A stretch of DNA of 64,000 nucleotides from Glycomyces sp. L485 (GTDB taxonomy: Bacteria; Actinomycetota; Actinomycetes; Mycobacteriales; Micromonosporaceae), in the NCBI RefSeq assembly GCF_022548875.1, contig NZ_JAKZEW010000008.1, positions 50,515 through 114,514 on the forward strand. The letters run 5' to 3'. Shown here in pieces: positions 19,659 through 29,047 of the stretch. The notes under the pieces were generated by a model, which saw only the letters and a program-made list of their open reading frames with translations, had not been told where the DNA came from and made no database searches. Within the stretch, counting starts at the first letter, position 1, and each line of letters opens with the position of its first letter. The translations under genes and the position numbers were made by a program.

Positions 19659-21518
19659 ATGAGGACCATCAGCGTTCCGGACACCGCCGCGCGGCGGATC
19701 GAGTCGCGCGGCGTCACCCCCGACCTGGCGACTTGCGACGAATGCCTGGCCGAACTGTTCGACCGCGCCGGTCGGCGCTACCGGTACCCGTTCCTCGACT
19801 GCTCCTCGTGCGGCCCCAGGGCCAGCGTCATCGAGGACCTCCCGTACGACCGTGAACGCACCACGATGCGGCGCTTCGCGATGTGCCCGGCGTGCCGCGA
19901 GGAGTACGAGGACCCCGCCGACCGGCGCTTCCACGCGGAGACCATCGCCTGCCCGGCCTGCGGGCCCCGGCTCTCGTGGCGCGGCGGCGAGCTCGAGGGC
20001 GAACAAGCCCTCGCCGCCGCCGTCCGCGCGATCGAGATCGGCGGTCTGGTGGCCGTGAAGGGCATCGGCGGCTACCAGCTGGTGTGCGACGCCACGAACG
20101 AGCAGGTCATCTCGCGGCTGCGCGGCCTCAAAGCGCGCCCGGCCAAGCCGATGGCCGTCATGGTCGGGGACATCGGCGACGCCAAGGCCGCCGCCTGCCT
20201 CACCGCGACCGAGCGGGACCTGCTGCTCGATTCGGCCCGTCCCATAGTCTTGGCCGACTCGCGCCGCACCCTCAGCGGCAGCCTGGCGCCCGGCTCGGAC
20301 CGCGTCGGCCTGTTCCTGCCCTGCAGCCCCCTCCACCATCTCCTCGTGAACGACCTCGACCGGCCCCTGGTGGTCACCGGCGCGCACCTGAAGGGTGAGC
20401 CGATGGTCATCGACGACACCGAGGCGGCCTCCGAGTTCGGCCTGTCGGTGGACGGGATCCTCGCACACGACAGGCCGATCGCGGCACGCTTCGAGGAGTC
20501 CGTGGCCCAGGTCGTCGACGGCCGGCCGCGGCTGCTGCGCCGCGCCCGCGGGTACGCCCCGGCGCCGCCCGCGATTCGGGAGACCGCGGCGGCGCACGAC
20601 CCCCACCCCGACCACCTGCCGACGCAGTACGCCGGGGAAACGGACGGGACCGGAGGCTTCGGCGTGCAGCACCACCACGCCCACGTGGTCGCCTGCGCCG
20701 CCGAGCACGGCGTGCGGGCCCCGTTCGTCGGAGTCGCCTACGACGGACTCGGCTACGGCGCCGACGGATCCATGTGCGGTGGGGAGATCATGGTCGCCGA
20801 CTACACCGGATTCCAGCGCACCGGGCGCATCGCGCGCGTTCCCATGCCCGGCGGCGAGCGTGCCGTCGAACGGCCCGCCCGTATGGCCATGGGCTACCTG
20901 TTCGGCCCCGAACCGGGGCTCGGTTCGGTAGACACCGCCTATGCCGCACCGTTCCTCAACCGCATCGGCGCCTGGGAGGTCGCGGCGGTGCGCCGCATGA
21001 TCGAACGGGACGTCAACTGCCCCAAGATCTCCAGCACGGGCCGCCTGTTCGACGCCGCGGCGAGCCTGCTGGGCCTGTGCGACGACAACACGTTCGAGGG
21101 CGAGGCCGCGATGCGCCTTGAGGCCGCCGCCGGCGATCGCGGCGGCAGGCCGCTGCCGTGGCAGATCACCGAGCGCGAAGGCGTGTGGGTGCTCGATCCG
21201 TCGGTGACGTTGCAGGCCATGCTCGCGGACGCCCGGACTCAGCCGATCAGCCTGGTGGCCGCCCGCTTCCACGCTTCCATAGTGGAGTCGACTGCGGCAC
21301 TGGTGAAGATCGCCGCCTATCGGGCCGACACCGACCGGGTGTGCCTCGGCGGCGGCGTGTTCGCCAACCGCATCCTCGCCCAGGGCCTGATCGACGAGCT
21401 GCGCTCCGACGGCTTCGAGGTCCACCTCGGCGAGCAGGTCCCCCCGGGCAATGACGGCCTCGCCTACGGGCAGGCCGCGGTCCTGGCCGCCCGCCTCGCG
21501 CCCGGAGGCGAGCGGTGA
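19659..21518 (+). CDS. hypF: HypF-like carbamoyltransferase, lacking the acylphosphatase domain and an internal segment
   Basis: HypF makes the cyanide ligand of NiFe hydrogenases from carbamoyl phosphate. This 619-residue form (the family is about 750) has intact zinc fingers (CDEC at 26-29, CSSC at 48-51, CPAC at 76-79, CPAC at 98-101), a YrdC domain (GLVAVKGIGGYQLVCDA) and a C-terminal Kae1-like domain (QHHHAHVVACAAEHG, GGGVFANRIL). It lacks the N-terminal acylphosphatase domain. In addition, ARGYAPAP jumps almost directly to HDPHPDHLPTQYA, so about 60 residues of the start of the Kae1-like domain are gone. It has its own ribosome site (GGGAG, 6 nt). With the frameshifted protease next door it looks like a decaying hydrogenase locus. 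Confidence 0.85.
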   Translation: MRTISVPDTAARRIESRGVTPDLATCDECLAELFDRAGRRYRYPFLDCSSCGPRASVIEDLPYDRERTTMRRFAMCPACREEYEDPADRRFHAETIACPACGPRLSWRGGELEGEQALAAAVRAIEIGGLVAVKGIGGYQLVCDATNEQVISRLRGLKARPAKPMAVMVGDIGDAKAAACLTATERDLLLDSARPIVLADSRRTLSGSLAPGSDRVGLFLPCSPLHHLLVNDLDRPLVVTGAHLKGEPMVIDDTEAASEFGLSVDGILAHDRPIAARFEESVAQVVDGRPRLLRRARGYAPAPPAIRETAAAHDPHPDHLPTQYAGETDGTGGFGVQHHHAHVVACAAEHGVRAPFVGVAYDGLGYGADGSMCGGEIMVADYTGFQRTGRIARVPMPGGERAVERPARMAMGYLFGPEPGLGSVDTAYAAPFLNRIGAWEVAAVRRMIERDVNCPKISSTGRLFDAAASLLGLCDDNTFEGEAAMRLEAAAGDRGGRPLPWQITEREGVWVLDPSVTLQAMLADARTQPISLVAARFHASIVESTAALVKIAAYRADTDRVCLGGGVFANRILAQGLIDELRSDGFEVHLGEQVPPGNDGLAYGQAAVLAARLAPGGER

Positions 21519-21695
21519 TCTCGGCGTTCCGCTGAGGTCGTCGCCGTCGGGCGCCATCCGTGCCCCATGGGGACCGTCGACTTCGGCGGTCACCGGGCGC
21601 GGGGTCCCCGGGGAAAGCCGCGAGTTCCGAACTTCGACATATCGCCCGCGACTTGGGCCTACCGTTCGCATTACGTGACCGACCGGGGAGAAGCC

Positions 21696-22397
21696 GTGAA
21701 TACGACACCGTCGCCTCTTGGAGCGGCCGATGAAGGACAAGGCACCGGCGGCGGCGCCGACGCCACGCCGGTGCTGGAGGCATCGGGCATTCGGAAGGCC
21801 TACCGACGTGGAGTGTGGCCGCTGCGGCGCGGTCTGCCGGTGCTGCGCGGCGCCGACCTCTCGGTGAGGGCCGGTGAGGTCGTGGGCCTCGTCGGTGAAA
21901 ACGGCTCGGGCAAGTCGACGTTCATGAAGATCCTGGTGGGCGGTTTGGCGGCGGACGTCGGCACAGTGTCGATCTCGGGCCGGGCGGGCTACTGCCCGCA
22001 GGAACCCGTAGTCTACGAACGGCTTACCTGTGACGAGCACTTCGAGCTGTTCGGCCGCGCGTACCGGATGTCCGTGGACGCGGAGCGCCGCGCCCGCAGC
22101 GGTCTCTACAAGGCGCTCGGCTTCGAGCAGTACGCGACCACCCGCGCCGATCGGCTCTCCGGAGGCACGCTCGCAAAGCTGAATCTCGGACTGGCGCTGC
22201 TGGCCGACCCCGACGTGCTGCTGCTCGACGAGCCCTACGCCGGGTTCGACTGGGACACCTACGTGAAGTTCTGGCAGCTGGTCGCAAGCCGGCGCGCCAT
22301 CGGCAGAGCCGTGGTGATCATCAGCCACTTCGTCGCCGACGAGGAACGCTTCGACCGCATCATCGAACTGCGCGACGGGCGAGCGGTCCCGCGATGA
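21696..22397 (+). CDS. ABC transporter ATP-binding protein
   Basis: A 233-residue ATPase with Walker A GENGSGKST, signature LSGGT, Walker B VLLLDEPYAGFD and the switch His in VVIISHFVADEE. GTG at 21696 is chosen because GGGGAG lies 5 nt upstream; the frame is open to 21567 but without conserved sequence. It overlaps its permease by 4 bp. The pair resembles type-2 exporters of antibiotics or lipids; the substrate is unknown. The 177 bp before it hold no gene I can recognise. Confidence 0.85.
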   Translation: MNTTPSPLGAADEGQGTGGGADATPVLEASGIRKAYRRGVWPLRRGLPVLRGADLSVRAGEVVGLVGENGSGKSTFMKILVGGLAADVGTVSISGRAGYCPQEPVVYERLTCDEHFELFGRAYRMSVDAERRARSGLYKALGFEQYATTRADRLSGGTLAKLNLGLALLADPDVLLLDEPYAGFDWDTYVKFWQLVASRRAIGRAVVIISHFVADEERFDRIIELRDGRAVPR

Positions 22398-23905
22398 CGA
22401 TCCTGCTGTTCGCGCGCCGATTCCTGTCCGAATACGCCCGCAACCCGGTCAACCTCATCGTGCTGGTGCTCGTGCCGATCGTGTTCGTGGTCGTGGCGTC
22501 CGGATCCATGGCCGACACCGCGCGCCTGCTGGGCGGGCCAGGCGGACTGGAGGTGCAGACTGCCACCGCGGGCTGGGCCGCGGCCTTCCTGGCAGCGGTT
22601 GCTATGTACTTCCAGACCCGCGCGGCTCGGGCAGTCGACCGCCGACTGGTGTTGGCCGGCCTGCGCCCCATCCGGCTGGTGTCCGCCCGCCTTGGCGCCG
22701 GACTCGCCCTGGCGCTGCTGGTCTCGGCAGCCGCGCTACTGGCGTTGGAGATCCGCGGCGCGGCGGAGCCCTCGTGGCGAGTGCTCGCGGGCACACTGAT
22801 GTTCGCGGGTGTCTACCTGGCCATCGGTGCACTGGTCGGCGCGCTGGTGCGCAACCCGGTGAACGGCACTGTGCTCATCTTGTTCGTGTGGATCGTCGAC
22901 GTGTTCTTCGGTCCGGCCATAGCCTCACCCGACCGGCTCGTCACCCGCTGGCTCCCCACCCATTTCGTGACGCTGTGGATGGTCGACCTGCCGTCCCGCC
23001 ACGGCGGCAGGCTCGGCGACCTGGGCTGGGCGCTGACCTGGACGATCGGCTCCCTCGCCGTCGGGTGGCTGGTCATCGTCGCGACCACTCGCGTCACGCG
23101 CCGCCGCTCGCGGTTCCTCCGCACCGACTCCCGGTGGCCTCGGTTTGCGACCGGCGTGCGGATGGGACTGCGGGATTACGGGCGCAATCCGGTGCTGTGG
23201 GCGCTGCTGATCATCGTGCCGGGCGTGTTCATCCTGATGGCCGAGGCCGCAACCCCGGAAGAGTCGACCACAATGGCCCTTGTTGACGATGGCGGCAGGG
23301 TCGAGCTGACCTTCTGGCTGCCCGATGTTCACGCAGGGACCATGGCTCCGATCGCGATCGCCTCCCTGGCGGCCCTCGCCGGACTGTTCGTGGTACTCGA
23401 TTCGCGCTCCGGCGACCAGCGCCTCGTCCAGGCCGGATTCCGCGCGATCCCGCTCTTCTCGGCGCGTCTGGCGGTGATCATCTTCGCGGTCCTGCTGGTC
23501 ACCGGCGTGTCGCTGGCGGTCACCGCAACCGTGTTCGACGCACGTCAGTGGCCGGTCTACGCCGGCGGAAGCGTATTGCTCGGCCTCACCTACGGCCTGC
23601 TCGGGGTCTGCCTCGGCCCGGTCTTCGGTCGGGTCAGCGGCGTGTTCATCGCATTCCTCGTGCCGTTCCTGGACGTCGGCATCGGTCAGAGCCCGATGCT
23701 CCGCGCAGAACCACCGGCGTGGGCCCGCCCGCTTCCCGGATACGGCGCGAGCCGAGTCCTGCTGGACGGCGGCCTGACCGCCGACTTCAACGAGATCGGT
23801 TCGCTGCTGCTCGCACTGGCCTGGCTGCTCGTGCTCGGCGTCGCCGCCGCAATCGTCTGGCGCCACGCACCGGCCGCCCCGGTCCGCCGCACCAGCGGAA
23901 GTTGA
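22394..23905 (+). CDS. ABC-2-type transporter permease
   Basis: A 503-residue membrane protein with two similar halves: each begins with a cytoplasmic-side helix (YARNPVNLIVLVLVPIVFVV; YGRNPVLWALLIIVPGVFI) and continues with about five helices. That internal duplication gives roughly 12 helices in one chain. It overlaps the ATPase gene by 4 bp and ends 21 bp from the convergent narK. Confidence 0.82.
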   Translation: MTILLFARRFLSEYARNPVNLIVLVLVPIVFVVVASGSMADTARLLGGPGGLEVQTATAGWAAAFLAAVAMYFQTRAARAVDRRLVLAGLRPIRLVSARLGAGLALALLVSAAALLALEIRGAAEPSWRVLAGTLMFAGVYLAIGALVGALVRNPVNGTVLILFVWIVDVFFGPAIASPDRLVTRWLPTHFVTLWMVDLPSRHGGRLGDLGWALTWTIGSLAVGWLVIVATTRVTRRRSRFLRTDSRWPRFATGVRMGLRDYGRNPVLWALLIIVPGVFILMAEAATPEESTTMALVDDGGRVELTFWLPDVHAGTMAPIAIASLAALAGLFVVLDSRSGDQRLVQAGFRAIPLFSARLAVIIFAVLLVTGVSLAVTATVFDARQWPVYAGGSVLLGLTYGLLGVCLGPVFGRVSGVFIAFLVPFLDVGIGQSPMLRAEPPAWARPLPGYGASRVLLDGGLTADFNEIGSLLLALAWLLVLGVAAAIVWRHAPAAPVRRTSGS

Positions 23906-23926
23906 GAAGAGCCGGTTCCGCGAGGG

Positions 23927-25153
23927 TCACGCGGACGAGGATCGTCCCTCGCTCAGCTGCGTGCGGAAGGCCCGCAAGGTGAAGACTCCGACGCCGACCG
24001 CCGCGGCGGCCAGCAGCGCCAACCCGATCGCGTAGCTGCCGGTCAGCTCGAAGACCACCCCCATCACCAGCGGCGGGAAGTAGCCGCCGAGTCCTCCGGC
24101 CGCCCCGACGACGCCGGTGACAGCGCCGACCCTGGACGGTTCGATGAGCTTCGCCAGGAGCGCGAACACCCCGCCGGTGCCGAGACCGAGCGCGGTCGCC
24201 ATGAGCACGAAGGAGACCCCGGCAGGCAACTCGGCGGGCGGGTGGAAGGCCAGCACGACCGCCGTTGCCGCGGAGGCGAAGAACGAGATCAGGCACACCT
24301 TCACCGGGCCTATCCGGTCGGACAGGATGCCGCCGAGCGGCCGGGCGACGACGGCGGCCAGGGAGAACCCGGCCGCGCGCATCCCCGCCTCGGTCTGCGC
24401 GAAGTCGTAGGCGGTGGTCAGCATCGTCGGCAAGTAGGTGGAGAACGCGACGAAGCCGCCGAACGCCAGCGCGTACAACATGGACATCTGCCAAGTGACC
24501 TTCAGCCTCAGCACCGCGGCGAACCTCGGCAGCGCCGGTTCGTTGTTGGGACGCCAGCCGGGAGCGTTGCGGGCGCACGTCCAGGCGATCGCGCCCATCG
24601 CCGCCAGCGCGGCGCACATCGCGAAGTGCGCACCTTGCAGGCCGATCCAGTCGACCAGTCTGGGGGTCAGCATCGCCGACAGCGCGGTGCCTCCCATGCC
24701 CGCGCCGTACACGCCGGTGGCGAAGCCGCGCCGCCGCGGTTCGTACCAGGAGTTGACGAACGGGATGCCGACGGCGAACGAGGTCCCGGCGACGCCGAGC
24801 AGGAAGCCCGAGACGAGCAGGGCCGCAAAGGAACCGCCCGACAGTCCTACCAGTGCGGTGGGGATGACGCTGACGAGGCTGATCACGGTGAACATGAGCC
24901 GGCCGCCGTAGCGGTCGGTCAGGATGCCGACCGGGATGCGGCCCACCGCGCCGACGAGGACCGGGAACGCCACCAGGATCGCCGTCTGGGTCGGCGACAG
25001 ATCAAGCCGCTCGGAGTAGGTCTTCGAAAGCGGCCCAACGAGGTTCCACGCCCAGAAGGTGAGTGCGAACGTCGCTGTCGCCAATGCCAGGTTGGTGCCG
25101 GGCCCGGTGCGCCTGGCGGTGGTCGTCGCTGCTGCCGCAGTGGTCGCTCGCAT
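23927..25153 (-). CDS. narK: Nitrate/nitrite transporter, NarK family (MFS)
   Basis: A 408-residue protein with 12 predicted transmembrane helices, starting after a 20-residue Ala/Thr-rich N-terminus. NarK features include the Arg in helix 2 (GAVGRIPVGILTDRYGGR), FVNSWYEPRRRGFATGVYGAG and the second-half nitrate-signature-like GVVGAAGGLGGYFPPL. It imports nitrate and/or exports nitrite. AGGAGG lies 7 nt before the ATG. It is divergent from narGHJI across 222 bp that contain a DosR-like box. Confidence 0.92.
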   Translation of the reverse strand: MRATTAAAATTTARRTGPGTNLALATATFALTFWAWNLVGPLSKTYSERLDLSPTQTAILVAFPVLVGAVGRIPVGILTDRYGGRLMFTVISLVSVIPTALVGLSGGSFAALLVSGFLLGVAGTSFAVGIPFVNSWYEPRRRGFATGVYGAGMGGTALSAMLTPRLVDWIGLQGAHFAMCAALAAMGAIAWTCARNAPGWRPNNEPALPRFAAVLRLKVTWQMSMLYALAFGGFVAFSTYLPTMLTTAYDFAQTEAGMRAAGFSLAAVVARPLGGILSDRIGPVKVCLISFFASAATAVVLAFHPPAELPAGVSFVLMATALGLGTGGVFALLAKLIEPSRVGAVTGVVGAAGGLGGYFPPLVMGVVFELTGSYAIGLALLAAAAVGVGVFTLRAFRTQLSEGRSSSA

Positions 25154-25273
25154 CGGCGGTCCTCCTATTTATTGGGTGCCTGTCGGAGAGTGCGAACGCA
25201 AGCATCCCAACGGCGGCGCGGCATCGCGTCGGGACAGGGCCCCGGGTCAGTATGACGAACGGTTGCACTTCGT

Positions 25274-25287
25274 GGGACCAAAGACCC
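25274..25287. promoter_or_regulatory. DosR/DevR-like box between narK and narG
   Basis: GGGACCAAAGACCC matches the known DosR core GGGACTWWAGTCCC at 12 of 14 positions. It lies 88 bp before narG and about 120 bp before narK, just upstream of a TAATCT that could serve as the narG -10 element (25288-25293). DosR/DevR family regulators induce nitrate-respiration genes under hypoxia or NO in actinobacteria. A second, weaker box precedes nirK. Confidence 0.5.
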
Positions 25288-25375
25288 TAATCTGTGGAGG
25301 CGATCCCTGGTTGCATTCGTTGTCGGCCGTCGCGAACGCGTCCGGTCGCACCTAGACCTGAAGGGGGCGAGCGGT

Positions 25376-28300
25376 GTGGCTCGACCAGGCAAGTCCGCGC
25401 AGAGAGCGGGAGACCTGCTGCTTCGCACGGGAGTGTTCCTCACCCGCGCGGAGAGCACTCCGGACCGGCACACCGTGTTCAAAGAGGGCGGTCGCCACGG
25501 CGACGTGTTCTACCGGGACCGCTGGAGCCACGACAAGGTCGTGCGCTCGACCCACGGGGTGAACTGCACCGGGTCGTGCTCGTGGAACGTGTACGTCAAG
25601 GACGGCATCATCACCTGGGAGACGCAGGCGACCGACTACCCGTCGGTGGGACCCGACCGTCCCGAGTACGAGCCGCGCGGCTGCCCGAGAGGCGCCGCGT
25701 TCTCCTGGTACACATACTCCCCCACCAGGGTTCGCTACCCGTACGGGCGCGGCGTCCTGATCGAGATGTACCGGGAGGCGAAGGCCCGGCTCGGCGATCC
25801 GGTGGCGGCGTGGGCCGAGGTCACCACCGACCCCGAGAAGCGCCGGCGGTACCAGTCGGCCCGCGGCAAGGGCGGCCTGGTCCGCATCACCTGGGATGAG
25901 GCGGTGGAGATCGCCGCGGCGGCGCACGTCCACACCATCGGCGCCTACGGCCCCGACCGCATCGCCGGGTTCTCGCCGATCCCGGCCATGTCGCAGGTCT
26001 CGCACGGCGTCGGCGCCAGGTTCGTCAACCTGCTGGGCGGGTCGATGCTGTCGTTCTACGACTGGTACGCCGACCTCCCGATCGCCTCGCCTCAGGTGTT
26101 CGGCGACCAGACCGACGTGCCCGAGTCCGGCGACTGGTGGGACGCGGCTTACCTGATGCTGTGGGGCTCGAACGTCCCGGTGACGCGGACTCCCGACGCG
26201 CACTGGATGACCGAGGCCCGCTACCGCGGCCAGAAGGTCGTGGTCGTCTCTCCCGACTACAGCGACGCCACCAAGTTCGCCGACGAATGGCTCGCTCCGC
26301 ATCCGGGCACCGACGGCGCGCTGGCCATGGCGATGGGGCACGTGATCCTCAATGAGTACTTCGGGGAGGGGAAGCGGGAGGGCTTCGAATCGTATGTCCG
26401 CAAGTTCACCGATCTGCCGTTCCTGGTGGAGCTCTCGGAGCAGGACGGGTTCCTCGTGCCGGGCAAGTTCGCCACGCGCGCGGACCTGCCGGGCGAGGAG
26501 CCGTACGCCGAGTGGAAACCGGTGTTCATGGACGAGGACACCGGCGAGGTGGTGGCGCCGGACGGCACGATCGGGCACCGCTGGGACTCCGAGCACCCCG
26601 GACGGTGGAACCTGGACCTCGGCGACCGGCGACCGAGGCTGAGCCTGTACGGCGAGGGCTCCGAGACCGCCGAGATCCGGCTGCCGCGCTTCGACGGCGA
26701 GGGCGACCACCTCGTGCGGGGCGTGCCGGTCCGGCAGGTCGGCGGACGGCCGGTGACCACAGTGTTCGACCTGCTCATGGCCCAGTACGGGGTGTACCGT
26801 CCGGGTCTTCCTGGCACCTGGCCGAGCGGCTACGACGACGCGTCCGAGCCGTACACGCCCGCGTGGCAGGAGTCCGTCACGTCGGTGCCGGCCGAGAAGG
26901 CGGTGCGCATCGCCCGCGAGTTCGCCGACACGGCCGCGGCCACCGGCGGGCGCTCCATGATCATCCTCGGCGCCGGCACCAACCAGTGGTTCCACGGCGA
27001 CACCATGTACCGGGCGTTCTTCACGCTGCTGCTGCTCACCGGCTGCCAGGGCGTCAACGGCGGCGGCTGGGCGCACTACGTCGGCCAGGAGAAGTGCCGC
27101 ACCCAGACCGGTTGGGCCACTTATGCCTCGGCGATGGACTGGACCCGTCCGGCCAGGTTCATGGCCGGGACCGCCTACTGGTACCTGCACACCGACCAGT
27201 GGCGTTACGACACCTACGACGCGGGCGCGCTCACCTCCGCGACCGGGCCGGGGCGCCTGTCCGGGCGGCACACCGCCGACTTGGTGGCCGCGTCGGCGCG
27301 CATGGGCTGGATGCCGTCCTATCCGACCTTCGACCGCAACCCGCTCGCGCTGGGCCGCGAAGCCGCCGAATCGGGCCAGAGCCCGGGCGAGTACGTCGCC
27401 GAGCGGCTCGCCTCCGGCGAACTGCGTTTCGCCGCCGAGGACCCCGACGCCCCCGAGAACTGGCCCCGGGTGCTGACGATTTGGCGCGCGAACCTGCTGG
27501 GCTCCTCCGCCAAGGGCAACGAGTACTTCCTGCGGCACCTGCTGGGCACCGCCGCGGCCGTCCAGGGCGCCGAGGCCGGTCCGGAGCACCGCCCGGGCGA
27601 GGTGACCTGGCGCGAGGACGCGCCCGAGGGCAAGCTCGACCTGCTGCTGTCGCTCGACTTCAGGATGACCAGCACGACACTCATGTCAGACATCGTGCTG
27701 CCCGCGGCGACCTGGTACGAGAAGCACGACCTGTCCACCACGGACATGCACCCGTTCGTGCACGCCTTCTCGCCCGCGATCGACCCGCCCTGGCAGGCCC
27801 GCACCGATTTCGAGGCGTTCCACTCGATCGCCGAGCGGTTCAGCGAACTGGCCGAGACCCACCTGGGCACCGGCACCGACCTGGTGGCCGCACCCCACCA
27901 GCACGACACGCCCGGCGAGCTCGCCCAGCCGGGCGGGCACGCACCCGACTGGAAGAGCGACGGGACGGTGCCGGTCCCGGGCACGACCATGCCGAACATC
28001 ATCGCCGTCGAACGCGACTACACCGCCGTCGCCGCGAAGATGTCCGCTGTCGGGCCGCTCGCCGAGTCGGCCGGACTGCCCGTCAAAGGCGTCTCGTTCA
28101 CACCCGACGCCGAGATCCGGTGGCTCGCCGAACGCAACGGCGTGGCCGAGGACGGCCCGGCGGAGGGAAGGCCCGTCATCGACACCGACGTGAAAGTGTG
28201 CGAGATGATCCTGGCGCTCTCGGGAACCAGCAACGGACGGCTCGCAGCGCAGGGCTTCGAGCGGCTCGCCGAGCGCACCGGCACCGACTTCGACGAGCTC

Positions 28301-29047
28301 GTCCACGGCTCGGCCGAACGGCGCGTCGTCTTCAGCGACACCCAGCGCGGCCCGACCCCGGTCGGCGCCAGCCCCGAATGGTCCGGCAAGGAGGCCCACG
28401 ACCGGCGGTACTCGCCGTTCACCATCAACGTCGAGCACGACAAGCCCTGGCACACCCTCACTGGAAGAATGCACTTCTACGTCGACCACGACTGGATGCA
28501 CGAGTTCGGGGAGGCGCTGCCGGTCTACCGGCCCCCGCTGAACATGCGGGACCTGTTCGCCGAGCCCGCGATCGGCCCCACCGGGGAGCGCGAGGTGGCC
28601 GTCCGCTTCCTCACGCCCCACTCGAAATGGTCGATCCACTCCGAGTACCAGGACAACCTGCTCATGCTCACCCTCTCGCGGGGCGGGCCGACGATCTGGA
28701 TGAGCCCGGCCGACGCCGAGGCGATCGGCGCGGCCGACAACGACTGGGTGGAGGCGCTCAACCGCAACGGCGTCGTGGCCGCCCGGCTCGTCGTCTCCCA
28801 CCGGATGCCGACCGGCACCGTGTACATGTACCACGCGCAAGAGCGCATCATCGACGTGCCGAAGACCGAGACGACCGGCAAGCGCGGCGGCATCCACAAC
28901 TCGCTGACCAGGCTTCTCATCAAGCCGACCCACCTCATCGGCGGCTACGCCCAGTTCAGCTACGCGTTCAACTACACAGGACCCACCGGCAACCAGCGCG
29001 ACGAGGTCACGGTCGTGCGCAAGCGGACCACGGAGGTGCGCTACTGA
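25376..29047 (+). CDS. narG: Respiratory nitrate reductase, alpha subunit
   Basis: The 1223-residue molybdenum bis-MGD subunit reduces nitrate to nitrite at the cytoplasmic face. His60, Cys64, Cys68 and Cys103 form the HX3CX3CX34C pattern of the FS0 [4Fe-4S] cluster. The family segment VPVTRTPDAHWMTEARYRG near 265-283 follows the Asp-ligand region, and SKWSIHSEYQDNLLM lies near the C-terminus. Length is normal for NarG and no twin-arginine export signal is seen beyond the usual vestige. Start GTG at 25376 with GGGGGCGAG upstream. It overlaps narH by 1 bp. A complete narGHJI follows. Confidence 0.96.
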   Translation: MARPGKSAQRAGDLLLRTGVFLTRAESTPDRHTVFKEGGRHGDVFYRDRWSHDKVVRSTHGVNCTGSCSWNVYVKDGIITWETQATDYPSVGPDRPEYEPRGCPRGAAFSWYTYSPTRVRYPYGRGVLIEMYREAKARLGDPVAAWAEVTTDPEKRRRYQSARGKGGLVRITWDEAVEIAAAAHVHTIGAYGPDRIAGFSPIPAMSQVSHGVGARFVNLLGGSMLSFYDWYADLPIASPQVFGDQTDVPESGDWWDAAYLMLWGSNVPVTRTPDAHWMTEARYRGQKVVVVSPDYSDATKFADEWLAPHPGTDGALAMAMGHVILNEYFGEGKREGFESYVRKFTDLPFLVELSEQDGFLVPGKFATRADLPGEEPYAEWKPVFMDEDTGEVVAPDGTIGHRWDSEHPGRWNLDLGDRRPRLSLYGEGSETAEIRLPRFDGEGDHLVRGVPVRQVGGRPVTTVFDLLMAQYGVYRPGLPGTWPSGYDDASEPYTPAWQESVTSVPAEKAVRIAREFADTAAATGGRSMIILGAGTNQWFHGDTMYRAFFTLLLLTGCQGVNGGGWAHYVGQEKCRTQTGWATYASAMDWTRPARFMAGTAYWYLHTDQWRYDTYDAGALTSATGPGRLSGRHTADLVAASARMGWMPSYPTFDRNPLALGREAAESGQSPGEYVAERLASGELRFAAEDPDAPENWPRVLTIWRANLLGSSAKGNEYFLRHLLGTAAAVQGAEAGPEHRPGEVTWREDAPEGKLDLLLSLDFRMTSTTLMSDIVLPAATWYEKHDLSTTDMHPFVHAFSPAIDPPWQARTDFEAFHSIAERFSELAETHLGTGTDLVAAPHQHDTPGELAQPGGHAPDWKSDGTVPVPGTTMPNIIAVERDYTAVAAKMSAVGPLAESAGLPVKGVSFTPDAEIRWLAERNGVAEDGPAEGRPVIDTDVKVCEMILALSGTSNGRLAAQGFERLAERTGTDFDELVHGSAERRVVFSDTQRGPTPVGASPEWSGKEAHDRRYSPFTINVEHDKPWHTLTGRMHFYVDHDWMHEFGEALPVYRPPLNMRDLFAEPAIGPTGEREVAVRFLTPHSKWSIHSEYQDNLLMLTLSRGGPTIWMSPADAEAIGAADNDWVEALNRNGVVAARLVVSHRMPTGTVYMYHAQERIIDVPKTETTGKRGGIHNSLTRLLIKPTHLIGGYAQFSYAFNYTGPTGNQRDEVTVVRKRTTEVRY

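Noticed and set aside
19494..22328. 944-codon frame antisense to hypF and the ABC ATPase gene
   Set aside because: No motifs, composition typical of high-GC antisense frames; the plus-strand genes have clear domains.
26512..29046. Long in-frame upstream extension of narH
   Set aside because: It is a shadow frame of narG; narH starts at 29047 with its first conserved Cys group.
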